The notes under the pieces are model-generated. The model searched no databases, had not been told where the DNA came from, and was given only the letters and a program-made list of their open reading frames with translations. Positions 46,702 to 58,661 of a stretch of DNA of 64,000 nt are shown here, in pieces; within the stretch, counting starts at the first letter, position 1; each line of letters begins with the position of its first letter. The stretch is from Limnephilus marmoratus (Eukaryota > Arthropoda > Insecta > Trichoptera > Limnephilidae). The stretch covers positions 55,527,058 to 55,591,057 of the forward strand of contig OU862919.1 in NCBI GenBank assembly GCA_917880885.1, in the 5' to 3' direction. The position numbers and the translations under genes are program-made.

Positions 46702-46774
46702 GGCACTTTAGCTCAGTTAGTAGAGTTGTTGCCATGAAAGCAGAAGGTCCTTGTTGCGATTCCCAGATGTGTCA
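46702..46774 (+). tRNA. tRNA-Phe-like sequence (pseudogene or SINE head)
   Basis: 73 nt with A-box TAGCTCAGTTAGTAGAG, an anticodon-loop position reading GAA (ATGAAAG loop) and a B-box-like TTGCGATTCCC. The acceptor pairs GGCAC with GTGTC (one G.T). The anticodon stem is poor and the B box departs from GTTCGATTCC, so a functional tRNA is unlikely. A T-rich stretch follows at about 46830, so it may be the head of a tRNA-derived SINE. Confidence 0.4.
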
Positions 46775-46876
46775 ATATCTATTTCTGATTTTTCTGTCTT
46801 CAGATTTTCGCTTGAGTTTCACTAATATATTTTTTTTTTTAAATACGAATGGTTTTACTTGCGTTTGTTATTAGTT

Positions 46877-47425
46877 AATGTTCGTGGACCAACTTCATTC
46901 GAATTTCTACGAATGATCAATGATGAATTGTGCGCAACATTTCGAGAAGCCTGTGTGCCACAAAATTGTAAATTAATAATTTGGGATGAGTTTACGATGG
47001 CGCATAAATGAGCATTAGAGGCACTCGATCAAACATTAAGAGATTTGCGTTGCAAAGAACCTCTTCGGAGGCGCAATGGTTCTACTGGCCGGAGATTTTC
47101 ACCAAACGCTGCCAGTTATACAATGCATAAAATTTATGGAGATGTGTGAAAAATCTCAAGATAAAAATGAATGTTATGCGAGTGGCGTTACAAAATGACA
47201 TAATGGAAGCGTATGCAAATGCATTAGTAGATATTGGCATTGGGAAAATTCCTGTTGACACTTCTACTGGCCTCATTTAGTTTCCACCGATTTTTTGTCA
47301 ATTCACAACGTCAAAGGAAGAATTAATATCAAAAGTATTCCCAAATATTGGTGTGAATTATAAAAACCATGCTTGGTTAAGCGAACGAATCATTTTAGCC
47401 ACTGGAGCGACGGCGCGTTTTATAA
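46877..47425 (+). pseudogene. Helitron PIF1-type helicase, N-terminal half
   Basis: Frames read NVRGPTSFEFLRMINDELC, then KLIIWDEFTMAHK with the Walker B WDE at about 46981-46990, an in-frame TGA at 47009-47011 (where relatives usually have Arg) and ALEALDQTLRDLR. After a frameshift come GGAMVLLAGDFHQTLPVI (about 47067-47120), further shifted frames with VDIGIGKIPVDTSTGLI, and FPNIGVNYKNHAWLSERIIL. These are the ordered helicase motifs of Helitron Rep-helicase proteins, which unwind donor DNA during rolling-circle transfer. Several stops and shifts make it dead. An open frame on the opposite strand is a shadow. Confidence 0.8.
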
Positions 47426-48399
47426 CTTTTGCCTCGGATTGCTCGTGATATTTTCGAATCCAATTTGATTTTATTCCGCCGACTTTGAAAAAATCATATC
47501 TCCGAATTTTAATATGGAGACATGCAAACTGATTATAGTTCTATATAGCCAATGAATTAACCTATCTTTTTGTGGTTATCTCATATTCGTGAAAATTATA
47601 AAAAAATATTATAAAATCGTAAACTTTAAAAATGTGCGAATCCTGCGTGTTAGTTCCTTTGAAATTGCCCTAAATGTTACTTTTTCAAGTCAACATTGGA
47701 TATTTTCTACACGTTGTCTATGGCCTACTTAATAACTACAAAAGCAAACATATTTTTGAACTGTCAATTTTTATGTGCAATCTGCTGATGGAATATTTTG
47801 CTCGAAATTTTTTTATAGATTTTTGAGATGGCGGTGTGTAAAAATGAAATCCTCTTTTTAGTATATTAAATTCATTTAACACAAAGTAACTGTATGAAAT
47901 TAGAAGCATACGTTCATTGTCTAAAATTATCAATAAAAATTAACGCGATTTTTGCTTTATTTAACTAAAATAATCGTTTTAAAAATACACCCTAAATCAC
48001 AACATCAAAATCAGACTGCAGCTTTATAAACATTTGTGATCTAACATTGGATATTCATCAAAATGTTTTTATATAATGTAGTAAATTAAGATACAAGGTT
48101 TTTAATAAGATATAAATCATAAGAATACGTATTAATAACCTTTTAGAATATTTGCATGAATGTTGTTGAGTTTCGCAATTTCATTCTGACAAAATAAGCC
48201 ATCTGACAGCTGGCTTAAAACTTTTCAAAACTAATTGGAATTTACATGTATATCTTTGTTATGAGTCCTTCTAATTGATCAACTATAGTTCAAATGCACA
48301 CGACAATTAATTAGGTCGATAATTGTAAAAATGAACACAAAGATCGGGTGAAATTCGAAATTTAAATTTTACAAGGCACTAATTTTTAATTTGAACGAA
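47426..48399. other. unassigned DNA inserted in the Helitron helicase
   Basis: No coding motif. It separates the two helicase halves together with the piggyBac-like MITE. The left edge is near 47425, where homology to the helicase ends; the mechanism is unknown. Confidence 0.35.
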
Positions 48400-48403
48400 T
48401 TAA

Positions 48404-49110
48404 CCCATTGGCCACAAACCCCGACAGCCTGCCGGGTGTGCGACTCAGGTACTTAACCACAAACCCCGGCACGCTGACGGGCTAGAGTAGGTACGTCAAA
48501 AAATGGAAAACGAGCACAATACTGACATTTTTCAATAAAATTTTACATGCCGAACATTCTGTAGATAATTAATCATTAATTTCATACAATTGGCAATAAT
48601 ATGTTTCTTATGTTTTTTCCCTGATATTTGTGTTCCAAGTTTTGTATGCAGCCAGCCACCATTTAATTTCTTCGAAATTGCGAGTGGTTCTAGGCTTTTG
48701 GTAGTGACCCTGAATGTCCCTGATTGCTTTGAGGACTATCATAGACAATTATTTTAATAGTTATTAGTATACATGTATATAAAAATCAAAAATTATTATT
48801 GTTCGATTTAAGAATCCTATGTTTTTTGTAACTTTTTGAAAAAAATGTGGAAAAAAACTGACGAAAAAAGGGAAGGTTATATTTGTAACCTTATTTACAC
48901 ATATTTAATATTAAAAAAAATATATATTTTTATGTTTTTCTTTACCATAATCCAATATGTAAACAAATTTAAAGAAATTATTTCATTTGAATATACGGTT
49001 CAAAAGTAACAATAGATTTAGTACACCAATGTAGGTTTTCAATTTTTGGTACAAAATTAATTCAGTGGTGAAGGCCAACTTTTTAGCTCATTAATTCTGT
49101 GGCCAATGGG
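48404..49110. mobile_element. piggyBac-like MITE, 707 bp
   Basis: Terminal inverted repeats CCCATTGGCCACA (48404-48416) and TGTGGCCAATGGG (49098-49110) are perfect over 13 bp and are flanked by TTAA at 48400-48403 and 49111-49114. TTAA duplication with CCC...GGG ends is the piggyBac signature. Inside, two direct copies of a CCACAAACCCCG box lie near 48412 and 48461. No transposase. Confidence 0.8.
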
Positions 49111-49529
49111 TTAAAAACACGTTAAATAGATTGATAATTGAATTGCGGGAATTGTCGTACGTAAACACGCAATAAAATCAATTAAAACAATCACTAACAT
49201 CATTCTAAGCTAACAAATGTCTGTCATTTTAACATAGAAATTTTTGCCAACAACACAAGATATATGCTTATGCATATCTTTATAGTTAATAGTATACGCA
49301 AAAGAATAGAGACATCTATGTAAAATCCTATAAAGAATTTGGTCAACTACAGATCGCGGGAGTTTTCGAAAATATTTAAAAAAAAAATTTAGAGCAACTT
49401 GGAAGAATCTTCCGAAATTCGGAAACTTGGCAAACTTATATTTTGTAAGTGGTTCCGAAATTCGGAAAAAGGCGTTCCAGTGGTTGGCAGCGAAAAATAA
49501 GGACGTAGAAGATTTAAATAAAAAATTTC
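49111..49529. other. unassigned DNA with two copies of a 15-bp palindrome
   Basis: TTCCGAAATTCGGAA occurs at 49410-49424 and 49453-49467, 43 bp apart. Otherwise AT-rich and non-coding, up to where helicase homology resumes. Confidence 0.5.
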
Positions 49530-50110
49530 AGTGTCAAGACAAATGCATTCATTACAGTCGATCGATTCCGTTATCGATCCAAATGAAGAAGTCATCATAT
49601 TACTGAATTCCTAAATTCATTGAATTTGCCAGGATTACCGCCAAACAAATTACAACTCAAGGTTGGCTCTGTGGTAATTATGTTACGCATCTGAATCAGC
49701 CAAAATTGTGCAAGGGACAAGACTCGCTGTTAAATATAAGAAAACTTTGATTGAAGCTCCCGTAGGAAAATTAAAGAGGAAAATTCAAAGGAAAATTCAT
49801 AGGAAAATTCAAAGGCGAAAATGTACTTATTCCAAGAATACCACTAATGCCAACTGACTTACCTTTTGAATTTAATTGTGTCCAGTTTCCAGTGCGCTTT
49901 GCTTTCGCAATGACAATTATTATTAATAAATCCCAAGACCAATCGTTAGAAGTGTTTGGAATAAACCTTGAATTGCCGTGTTTTTCGCATGGGTAGTTAG
50001 TTGTACGTTGTGTACTTAAGAGTCGGCAAACCATCGGCGCTATTTGTTTTCTCTCCAGAAGGAAAAACGAAAAATATTGTACATTACAAGGCATTACAAT
50101 AGTTATGGTC
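49530..50110 (+). pseudogene. Helitron PIF1-type helicase, C-terminal half
   Basis: Frames read LNSLNLPGLPPNKLQLKVGS, QPKLCKGTRLAVK, GKFKGENVLIPRIPLMPTDL, FEFNCVQFPVRFAFAMTI, NKSQDQSLEVFGINLELPCF and SHG followed by a stop, the conserved end of Helitron helicases (the NKSQGQSL-type motif VI region; Gly is Asp here). A short GGAAAATTCA-type repeat near 49764-49815 interrupts the expected sequence. Frameshifts and stops are present. The piece lies 2.1 kb from the N-terminal half because of insertions. Confidence 0.8.
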
Positions 50111-50215
50111 GAATTATTTAATTGTAATTTTATTTCGTTAAATTGTCGTATTGTAAACGGAAGATTTTGTCTCATTTTTCATGAAGTACGTAACGTGTAA
50201 CATATTATAAATGAA

Positions 50216-50420
50216 TTTTTTTTTTTTTTTTTAATAAAAGAAAGACAAACATTCCCGGGTTACGAATAACCCAACAATGTTTGAAAATCTCCTACTACCA
50301 CCACATAAAGCCGAAAATGTTGCTTGTGTTGTGACGGAGGACTTAGCCAGCCGAGTAATCGAACACGCGACGCCCGGGTAGGACCCAAGCGCTATGCCCA
50401 CTCAACCACCGACCAGTCGT
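50216..50420 (-). mobile_element. tRNA-derived SINE with poly(A) tail
   Basis: On the - strand a head GGTCGGTGGTTGAGTGGGC (A box TGGTTGAGTGG) and a B box GTGTTCGATTAC lie 45-50 bp apart. A tRNA-unrelated body and a tail of at least 15 A (+ strand T run at 50216-50232) follow. Such SINEs are transcribed by RNA polymerase III and moved by a LINE. Nested in the 3' part of the decayed Helitron. Confidence 0.7.
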
Positions 50421-50924
50421 ATTGATAATCCAACTGATTTGCATTTACCGGAAGTGTTACATTTCCTTTGTAAACGGCTATACGCCACCCGTGTGAAGCC
50501 GAGGCGGGCTTAATAGTAAATCAAGCCTTTCAGGAATTTCAAAAATATACATGAAAAAAAATGGTGGTACGAAGTTTGCCGGGTCAGCTAGTATTTAAAA
50601 AAATTAAAACCCATCAATAAAGGTAAATGAAGTATTTTTGACGACAACTACTGTGGACAAGCGATTGAAATCCTCGGCTTCGGATTCAAGGGTAGTCAAT
50701 TCGATGCCGGGAGAAGAAGATGCAATGAGTAATGGTGGGTCATTTAATATTTTAATAAATTTTTTATTTTTTTTTAATTAAAGTTAAAAGAAAATTACAT
50801 TTTCACTCATTTAACTAGAAATAATTAAACACATTAATATAAAATAAATATTTCAATACAGCGCTATTCTATTTCATTATTTTGTTTATCAAGAATAAAA
50901 ATAAATAATTTTTTTTAATTTACC

Positions 50925-52376
50925 CAGCTTCTTTTCGTTTTTAATGTCATTTGGGAGGCAATTATATAAGTTTTCCCCTCGTAACCAATGGATTGTTTAC
51001 CATAGTTAGTGTGGATGGTATTTAAATGAATGTTATCGCGTTGTCGTGTAAAGTGTGTACTTGGCACGTTCTAATGAATTCTGTGTTTGTGTGTACGAGA
51101 TTATTTTGTATTTTGTATATAAGGAGACGTGTATTGTATTCATATAGTTTTCTTAATGTTAATGGTTTTGTTTCCATATATATTTTTTTGTGGATGTTCT
51201 GGGCTTGCAATTAAATAGTTTTTTGGTTACCTTGTTTTGTATTACCTGTAATTCATTTATGTGTGTTTCACATGCGTTTCCCCAGATTTCAATCAAATAA
51301 TTTAAATGTGAGTATACGAGCAGGGCCGGATCTACGAAATCTGGCGCCCTGTGCAGTTGGTACCGATGGCGCCCCCCCCCCCCCCTACATTTTTATTTTG
51401 ATTAAAAATTCGTTCACCCCAATTTTTTTATTATTTTTTTTTTACACTAATTTATCAAATAAAATCAAGACATATAAAGGGTGTAACTTTTCCAAGTGAC
51501 CTGGCGGTAGCTCTCACACTCGTTCTCATGGCAACTTACAACACAAGAATAGCATCTACAGCTTCTGACTAGCAACAGGCAGTCCCGACGAGAGACAGAG
51601 AGCCGTGATAATAAGAATATAACCTCAAATTTGTACCTTGCATTTCCCCTGTGTTGAGCGAACAAACACTAAACACTGACGTATGGTATCAACGGCTTAC
51701 GAACAAAATACCGCGTTGTGATTGGTTATTGAATTTGGATCGCACCTATTCGTCGTAAAAGACGGTAAAAGATATATGGAAAAATAGATCTTACGTTTAA
51801 ACTAAATATATGGAATTAGTAAAAAAATTCTGTAACTGACTATAAATTCGTAAGCCGTTGATACCAACCTGATGCGTGCGCATTCTGTTTCTTTGGAAAG
51901 TGTTGCTAGAGCGTAATACTTATTTCGTACTATGGGTAATTTTTAAACGATGCAGGGAATATTATAACTAAATTTTAATACAATATTTATTTTCTCACGG
52001 CGCCCCTTCGGAGTTGGCGCCAGGTTTTTGCACGTTTTTGAACGTATGGCAGATCCGGCGCTGTATACGAGACTATAATATAAACCTATTTTTAATTTAT
52101 TTGGCAACAGATATGATAGCCGGCTAAATTCGCTAATTAAAGGGATGATTTTATCTTTAATACCTAGTATGTGTTGTTTAAATACCAAATGCTGATCAAT
52201 GCACAGCCCAAGATATTTTTCCTGGATCAGGATTTGCAGATCGTTGTTTCAATTTTTAAGGGTACACGATGAGGAATTATTTTACGGGTTGAGCTTAAGA
52301 TCATGTATCCTGTTTTTTTAACATTCATTGTTAAAACATTTGATTGGAGCCAACTGTTGATTTTTTCTAGATCTTT
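50925..52376 (-). pseudogene. LINE-F, 3' half: end of RT and C-terminal region
   Basis: From right to left: KINSWLQSNVLTMNVKKTGY (52300-52370), YLGLCIDQHLVFKQHI and SYLLPNKLKIGLYYSLVY (52080-52220), then after the hAT insertion LNYLIEIWGNACETHINELQ (51240-51310), YNTRLLIYKIQNNLVHTN and the end YNCLPNDIKNEKK (about 50925-50965). Frameshifts are present. Its 5' half is at 55440-56150, displaced by LINE-C, because YADDTA...ENAQSD there continues directly into DLEKINSWL here. Confidence 0.75.
51321..52063. mobile_element. hAT-like MITE, 743 bp
   Basis: The 8-bp TSD TATACGAG lies at 51313-51320 and 52064-52071. Terminal inverted repeats CAGGGCCGGATCT and AGATCCGGCGCTG match at 12 of 13 bp. CAG-type ends with an 8-bp TSD are hAT features. 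A C-run lies at 51371-51385. Inside is a second inverted repeat GGTATCAACGGCTTACGAA (51685-51703 with 51847-51865), probably another MITE. No transposase. Inserted in LINE-F. Confidence 0.85.
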
Positions 52377-55300
52377 TATTTATTTATTTAATGAAAAGAA
52401 CGTGATTTAATGAATTTCTACGCCAATAAAGAGTACTAGCTCTTGAGCTTGGCATAGGGGTTATTTTAAACTATTTCATTTTTATAACATACATTTTACT
52501 AACAGTATACAATAAATATAAACTATATATAAATATAATATATAAACTACTATTATTTCATTTTTATAACATACCTTTTACTTAGTGTATACAATAAATA
52601 TAAACTATGTTGGGATGTTAATTTTGATATGACATGAATTGAAGTTATAACATTTTGATTGGTGATTTTATGGTTGTTGATTTTTTTTTAAAGATTAATT
52701 TGACCTTTTTCTTGATTGATTCGAAGTCTGTTATTTTATTAATTTCTTTGGGTCTTCCCAAATTCCCTATTAAAATATTTTGTGCCTTTGTAAATATAAT
52801 TATTGTGCATTTGTTGTGTTGAAAATAGAGGGATTTGGATGTTAAATTTATGCCTTAATGATGAGTTGAGTTTAAATTTTTTAGTTACATTTTCTTTGAA
52901 TATTTGTAGTATTGAATCTTTTTTATAGAGTTCTTCAATTTTTGGTACTTGGAAAATTTTGAACAATGATGCTGAAGGGAATGTTGGTTATTTTTTTAAT
53001 ATTACTTTAATAATTAGTTTTTGTACCACTTTTACAGGACTTACAATTTTTTTTATATGCACCTCCCCATCCAATGATTCCATACTGAATTAGCGATTGG
53101 ACTAGTATGTAATAGACTTTTTTTAGGTTGTTCAATTTGAGAATATTTCTTAATCTAATGAATATATGGGTACATTTCCTAATGCGCTTAACAAGTTCAC
53201 ATATGTGTCTGTTCCATTTCATATGTTGGTCTACAATTACACCGAGGTACTTTATTTCGGTTGAAGGTTTAATATGGTACATGAATTATTACAGACATCT
53301 TTGTTACATTTTTTGTTGTGTATAATTATATTAATGTTGGGATAAGTTTTGGCTTTATTTATTGAGAAAGGAATATAAATCATTTTTTTGCATTGATTGT
53401 AAGAAGGTTTGTATCGAACCAGGTTTTTAGGATTTGGATGTCATTATTTGCGTTTTCATTTACAATTTTCCAGTCACCACCCTTAATTATGATAATCGTG
53501 TCGTCCGCGTAAGATATAACGGTTCCACTGAGGTTTTGTTTATAAATATCGTTTACGTACATGATACAAAGTAATGGTCCCCAAACAGTACCTTGCGGTA
53601 TCCCAAAATTACTTGTGAGTGGTAGACTTGATGTGTGATTGATTTTTACAGTTTGTGTTCTTTTGTGAAGATAACTTTTTAGCCAATTTAGTGCTCTGTC
53701 ATTTAAACCCACAACCTTTAATTTTTGTATTAATTTGACATGCGATATACTGTCGAAAGCTTTTTGGAGATCTACAAAAATACCAACACATTTTAATGAT
53801 TTGTCTAAAGCGTCTTGCATAGTACCTACTAGAAAATTTAGCAATGGCATCTTTTGTGCTTTTGTTTTCCATGAATCCAAACTGGTTTTCGTGAATTATG
53901 TTATTGATCTTAATGAAATGAGTTATTCTTTTTTTGGCAATTTTTTCAAATATTTTTGCAATGTTTGATAGTAAAGAAATAGGACGGTAATTGGTTGGTT
54001 CTTCCGGATTACCGGTTTTAAATATTGGTGTTTCATAACGCTGATGGATTTCATACGTAGGTATTTGTGTTCCAATTTACCATGCAGATCGGAGGAACCC
54101 AGAAGTTGGACTTCCGCACATTAAGTGTACTTACCTATACGGCGGACTAAGTCAAGTACCGCAATATCGTCAGTCTATCAACAACCATCGAAACAAAACG
54201 TAACGTGACATTTCGCTCGACGTTGAAATGTTATTTTCTATCAATCGGAAGCGTGTAATATGAAGCATTATAATATCGCCGTCTTTACCGAATGCTTCGT
54301 GTGAACCGCTTCATCCTAACGTGACTCAAACTATATCGTGGTTATAATAACCGAACAATCTTATCGTACCTACGCCTTGGATACACCTATGACCGCCGCC
54401 GAATGAAGATCAAGCTACGAGACACAACAGTGAGTATTGCTTAATTGTGTATACCGGATCTTGTTTGGTGATTGGGCATAATTCTATCGAAATCCATAGG
54501 CGTTTGATTTAGCAAGGAATAACCACAGGTTATTCTAAACCCCGTGCATCGTGCACGATTCATTGGTATAATTATGAATTGTTTGTACATGGACGGAAAA
54601 ATTCCCGTTTGAAAACTTTTATAGATTATATGAGTTAATGGTTTTGATACTTGTGATTTTATACATTTCAGTGTTTGTATTGTGATCCCATTAAAACCTG
54701 GGCCAGAACCACCTTTCATACTTGTAATGATTTGTTCGATTTCTTCTTTTGTTATTGGTTGAAATAGTTCAAATGTATACTCATTATTTACTGTAGTGTT
54801 TGGGTCATTTGGGGTTATGTCTTTATGGATTTTGCTAGCGAGGTTTTTTCCTACATTAGCAAAAAAGTTGATGAATACATTTGCGGCTTCTAAGGGTTTA
54901 TCTTTACAGCAAATTTTTGAATCATTGTGTCTTATTGTGTTGATTGTTTTATTTTTGATTTGTTTTTTATCCACAATTTTATTTATGATGGACCAAGTCT
55001 TTTTACTGTCATTTTCAGCTAATTCAAGTTTTTGTTTGTAGTAGTCATCCTTTATGTTTTTTATAAGATATGTAAGTTTTTTTATAAGTCTTGAAATGTT
55101 TTGTAATATTATGTTTTCCAGTTGTTTTGTATATTGTCTATAGAGTGTTTCTTTGTATCTAATTGAGATGATTAATCCTTGGGTTATCCATGGTTTGATT
55201 GGCTTAAATTTTGAGGATGGTTTTTGAGATGTGATATTCCTACAAGCTGTATACACTAAGTTTTTTTTATCAAATATTTTGCAACATTCTTCTACATCGT

Positions 55301-55435
55301 TACATTGATATATTTCTAGCCATTCTTTTTCGTTACTTAATATTTTGGTGAGAGAATTTATATTAATACTATGTTTGTATTTATCAGTATTATTAACCGG
55401 AGTTGTGGTTGGTAATGAGAGGTTTTGGTCTGATT
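52377..55435 (-). pseudogene. LINE-C: 5'-truncated LINE of the LINE-B family, nested in LINE-F
   Basis: Read right to left: linker with KPIKPWITQGLIISIRYKET (about 55140-55200), the region before RT with FANVGKNLA and GPGFNGITIQTL, RT with NYRPI (about 53980), FVDLQKAFDSISHVKLI (about 53720-53770), NFGIPQGTVWGPLL (about 53570-53610) and YADD (53500-53511), YLGVIVDQHMKWNRHI, YGIIGWGGAY, and a C-terminus at 52739-52966. The 3' UTR and an AAATAAATAAATAAA tail end at about 52376 inside LINE-F. The endonuclease is absent (5' truncation). Frameshifts near 53300 and 53880 and one insertion (54030-54560) are visible. Confidence 0.8.
54030..54560. mobile_element. unidentified insertion of about 0.5 kb in LINE-C
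   Basis: LINE-C homology stops at KQFIIIP (about 54570) and resumes at FKTGNPEEPTNYRPI (about 54020). The DNA between is unrelated and more GC-rich. ATTGGT near both junctions may be a short duplication. No clear inverted ends; type unknown. Confidence 0.45.
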
Positions 55436-55439
55436 GTGC

Positions 55440-56150
55440 ATTTTCTAGTAAGATATCCAAATTTTTACCAATAGAAAATTGCTGTATCATCTGCATATAA
55501 AAAGATTTCACCATTTAAAATTAATTGCGAAATATCCTTGATTTAAATTTAGAACAGTAGTGGACCTAGTATGTACCCCTGCGGAACTCCATAGTTTATT
55601 GAAACATAGTTGCTATTTTGATTGTTAATGCTAACGAATTGCTTTCTATTGCTAAGATATGATTTGAGTAGATTGAGAGCAGGACCAATTACACCAATTT
55701 TCTCGAGTTTCTTGAGAAGTATGTCATGATTAACTGTATGAAAGGCTTTTTGAAGGTCAACTAATATAGATAAAATATAATTTCCACCATCAATGCCGCT
55801 TCTAAGTTTACTGATTAAGTCATTTATTGCTCCTAGTGTGTTCGTTTTTTTCCTAAAGCCGTATTGTTATTATATAACAATGATTTTTTTAGCAGAAAAT
55901 TGTTTAATCTTTCGTAAATTACACGTTCAAAAATTTTTGATGAAATTGGTAAGATTGAGATGGGTCTGTAGTTTGAGGTATTTGTTTTGGACCCACCTTT
56001 GTGAATTGGTATCACCTAAACATTGATTGATTAATTTTGTTAGAGTAGGAATCTTTTCTGTGGAGAGATTTAGCACTGTCTTATATTTGAGTGAATCGTA
56101 ACCAGCACTTGCTTGTTACGATTGGTTTTAGAGATTTTAATATTTGATTT
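55440..56150 (-). pseudogene. LINE-F, 5' half: RT domain
   Basis: From right to left: EINQILKSLK (about 56130-56160), MIPIHKGGSKTNTSNYRPIS and KIFERVIYERLNNFL (55833-56015), SILVDLQKAFHTVNHDIL (motif A, about 55740-55790), NYGVPQGYILGPLLF (motif B, about 55555-55600) and YADDTA (motif C, about 55480-55500). Frameshifts near 55830 and 55490 and a stop near 55545. LINE-C is inserted just after ENAQSD. Same Jockey/CR1-like plan as LINE-B but a different family. Confidence 0.75.
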
Positions 56151-56195
56151 ATTTCTAACTCCGTAGTGGGCTGAATATATAAACCTGGTGACGCT

Positions 56196-56285
56196 GACCA
56201 TAAATTTATTGATGCTCACCATAAATTTGTTAACTCTACGGTAAATTTGTTGATTCCCACTATAAATTTGTACATACCTATACCT
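56196..56285. repeat. four degenerate copies of an about 21-bp repeat
   Basis: TAAATTT cores at 56201, 56222, 56242 and 56263 within ACCATAAATTTGTTGA-like units. Confidence 0.6.
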
Positions 56286-58659
56286 ATGGTTTAAAAACAA
56301 TACTTACAAAAAATGTTACAATCGTCGCAAGAAAGCAATACTGCTGTAACAGCCAAAAAGCAAATTGTTCACCAGAGCCAAAAGCTTTTCAGATTTTATA
56401 AAAAAAATCGTAACTTTTAAACCAGTGGTTACGGAAATGTCACTTTTAAAATGCTTAGCTGAAAAATAGTGATCTATCAAATGGTAATGAAGAAGGGCCA
56501 TGTTTTTGGTGCTTACAGCAGTTGACATTTTTTTGTGTAGGTACGCCAAAAATGTTATAAACACGTATGAATACTGAAAATCAACTTTATTATCAGCTGT
56601 ATAAATTGCTGTAAGCGTCAAAGTACATCAATATTAAAATTAAGAATAGCTGTAAATGTGTGTGTCGTTTTTGAAGTGAAAACGATGAAAATGTAATTGA
56701 CAATCTGTATTTGAAACTTTAAAAATATTAACTGTACAAATTATTATACCACGGAAGACAAATATTTACTTATTATAATGAGATAAAACAAAACACATGA
56801 AATTTTCTAATCTTACTTTAAGAACATAAATCCAGTAAGTAAGTAAAGGAAGAAAACAGAACTAATTTGTCTAACTCGCATGGGTATGGGTACTGACAAG
56901 TTGTAGTAAACAAGTGATATTAGAGAGCAAGCAAATAAAATGTAGTTACCGCCGCGAACAATTAAATGCAACATTTGAAAATGCTGTAAGCACCAACCGA
57001 ACGTGTACTGTTTCCGTGTAAGTGATTTTGTCGTTTCTTTGAAAAGTTGAATATTGTCGTAACCGCCAAACAAAAACATATTTTTAACAAAACGGCTAGT
57101 TTTCCAACGTCGTTTTTTCAAACAGTTCTTATTTATCGTTGTAGACTATTGTAGTGTCATGACCCAGATAGATCGACGCAGAAAAAAACCCTGCAAAATG
57201 GTGCATAAAAAGTATTTTCATTAAAAGTGTGTGATGAATGCCAACCTTCAACCTACGAGAAGCCTACAAGAAATTTTTATCCCCCTAAATATTATGTAAA
57301 GAAATTGGTACATTCGGCGACATCTGTCCGACCAGTTGGGAACTATCACAGAGATCTGCATAAAGACTGGAGCGAGGGAACCCCCATATCATAGTTATCT
57401 CGAGAACAAAGGAAGTTTAAATTTTACCAATAAGGGAGTGGATAAGGCGATTAAAAATAATCTGAACCATTTTGATCATTTTGAGCGGCCTTGAATAAAT
57501 TCTCACAGGAACCTAGGTTGAATGAACTGTATTATAAACAATACTAAAGACAAAGAGTTGGAGGATTATTGACCCCGGGTTGTGTTTATATAAGGCGCGA
57601 TCGGGAACTGGAGGTTTTGGGCACCTCGGATTTAAAATGGAAACAAAAAAAATCTTAGACGGGAATGTTAAAAATAAATAAATGAAAAATCATCAATAAG
57701 GGCACGGAAAACGTAACATGGATGGTACCAGGGGACGATTTAATTAAAACTGACCTGGAATGATCACAAAAAACGGGTAGAATCTCGGAAAATTTCACAA
57801 ACTGAAGATAATAGCCTGGAAAAGGGGGAAAACCCTATTGATATGGAGATGGAACGGTGAAACGAAGTAATTAGAGCCAAATATCTCAAAAGAAAACTAA
57901 TTGGAATTACTTAAATTGACTTTAATAGGTACCGGTATAAGGATTACTCTGATCCGACAACACTATTCACGACAAACAGGAGGTTGAAAATATTGCAAAT
58001 CAAAGGCCACGGTACATTTTTGGTCACTCTACAATTAAATCAAATCACAGGAAAAGATGCTTAACGTAGTCTGACGCAGAAAAATACGCGTGAACCGTCG
58101 AAGGAATCGCTAACCGTTTGACAAGAGGAAAAAGATTGGCTATCACTTTGTTGATATGATATTATCTAAATAAATTTATAGAACATGATTTCAAGCAATT
58201 AAGAGCATCACTACAGCAAAACGATGTAAACAAAATTACACAAGCTAAATACGAATATTTACTCTAGAAGAAAACCATTACTTTTTATGGTGTGGGCATT
58301 AACGATGACTTATAACCAAGTACCAACAAATTCTAGTATAAATACCTGTCAATGAGAAAATTTATGAGATTTTCTACGAGAGAGAGATACTAAACTAATT
58401 TGGCTCTAAGACATGAGATAGGAGATTAACAGAGATTTGACAAAAGGTCATATACGGAGGAACCGAATTTGGGTTTTTTTCGATGGAAGTCTGGGTGATC
58501 AGGAGTCATTTTCCTATGAAAGGAGAGCTCTAAGATGTCTTTAAAACACCATGGTTTGATAAAGAAGGGAAGTTCGTTGGGAGATCGGAGGAGAGTTCGG
58601 ATGAAATAACGGAAGTGCGGAATCAAGAAAAATACGTAAAGTGCGCGGTTATAGAAGAC
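56286..58659. other. unassigned DNA, possibly an old retroelement interior
   Basis: No conserved protein motif. From about 57170 the + strand becomes purine-rich with scattered short open frames, the look of an old LTR-element interior, but no LTR pair, primer-binding site or protease/RT motif was found. TATATAAGGCGCG near 57586 resembles a TATA element; unproven. Confidence 0.3.
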
Positions 58660-58661
58660 TA

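Larger units (their letters stand above)
46877..50591 (+). mobile_element. decayed autonomous Helitron, 5'-truncated
   Basis: Two helicase pieces (46877-47425 and about 49530-50110) plus a classic 3' end GCCGGGTCAGCTAG (CTAG 50588-50591) followed by T. Between and within these are a piggyBac-like MITE (48404-49110), unassigned DNA and a tRNA-derived SINE (about 50216-50420). The replication-initiator (HUH) half and the helicase Walker A are missing. This is a different Helitron type from the array units, whose 3' hairpins are unlike this end. Confidence 0.75.

Noticed and set aside
57570..57640. TATATAAGGCGCG as a promoter of an LTR or gene
   Set aside because: No downstream coding frame and no LTR pair; a TATA-like string alone is weak evidence in AT-rich DNA.
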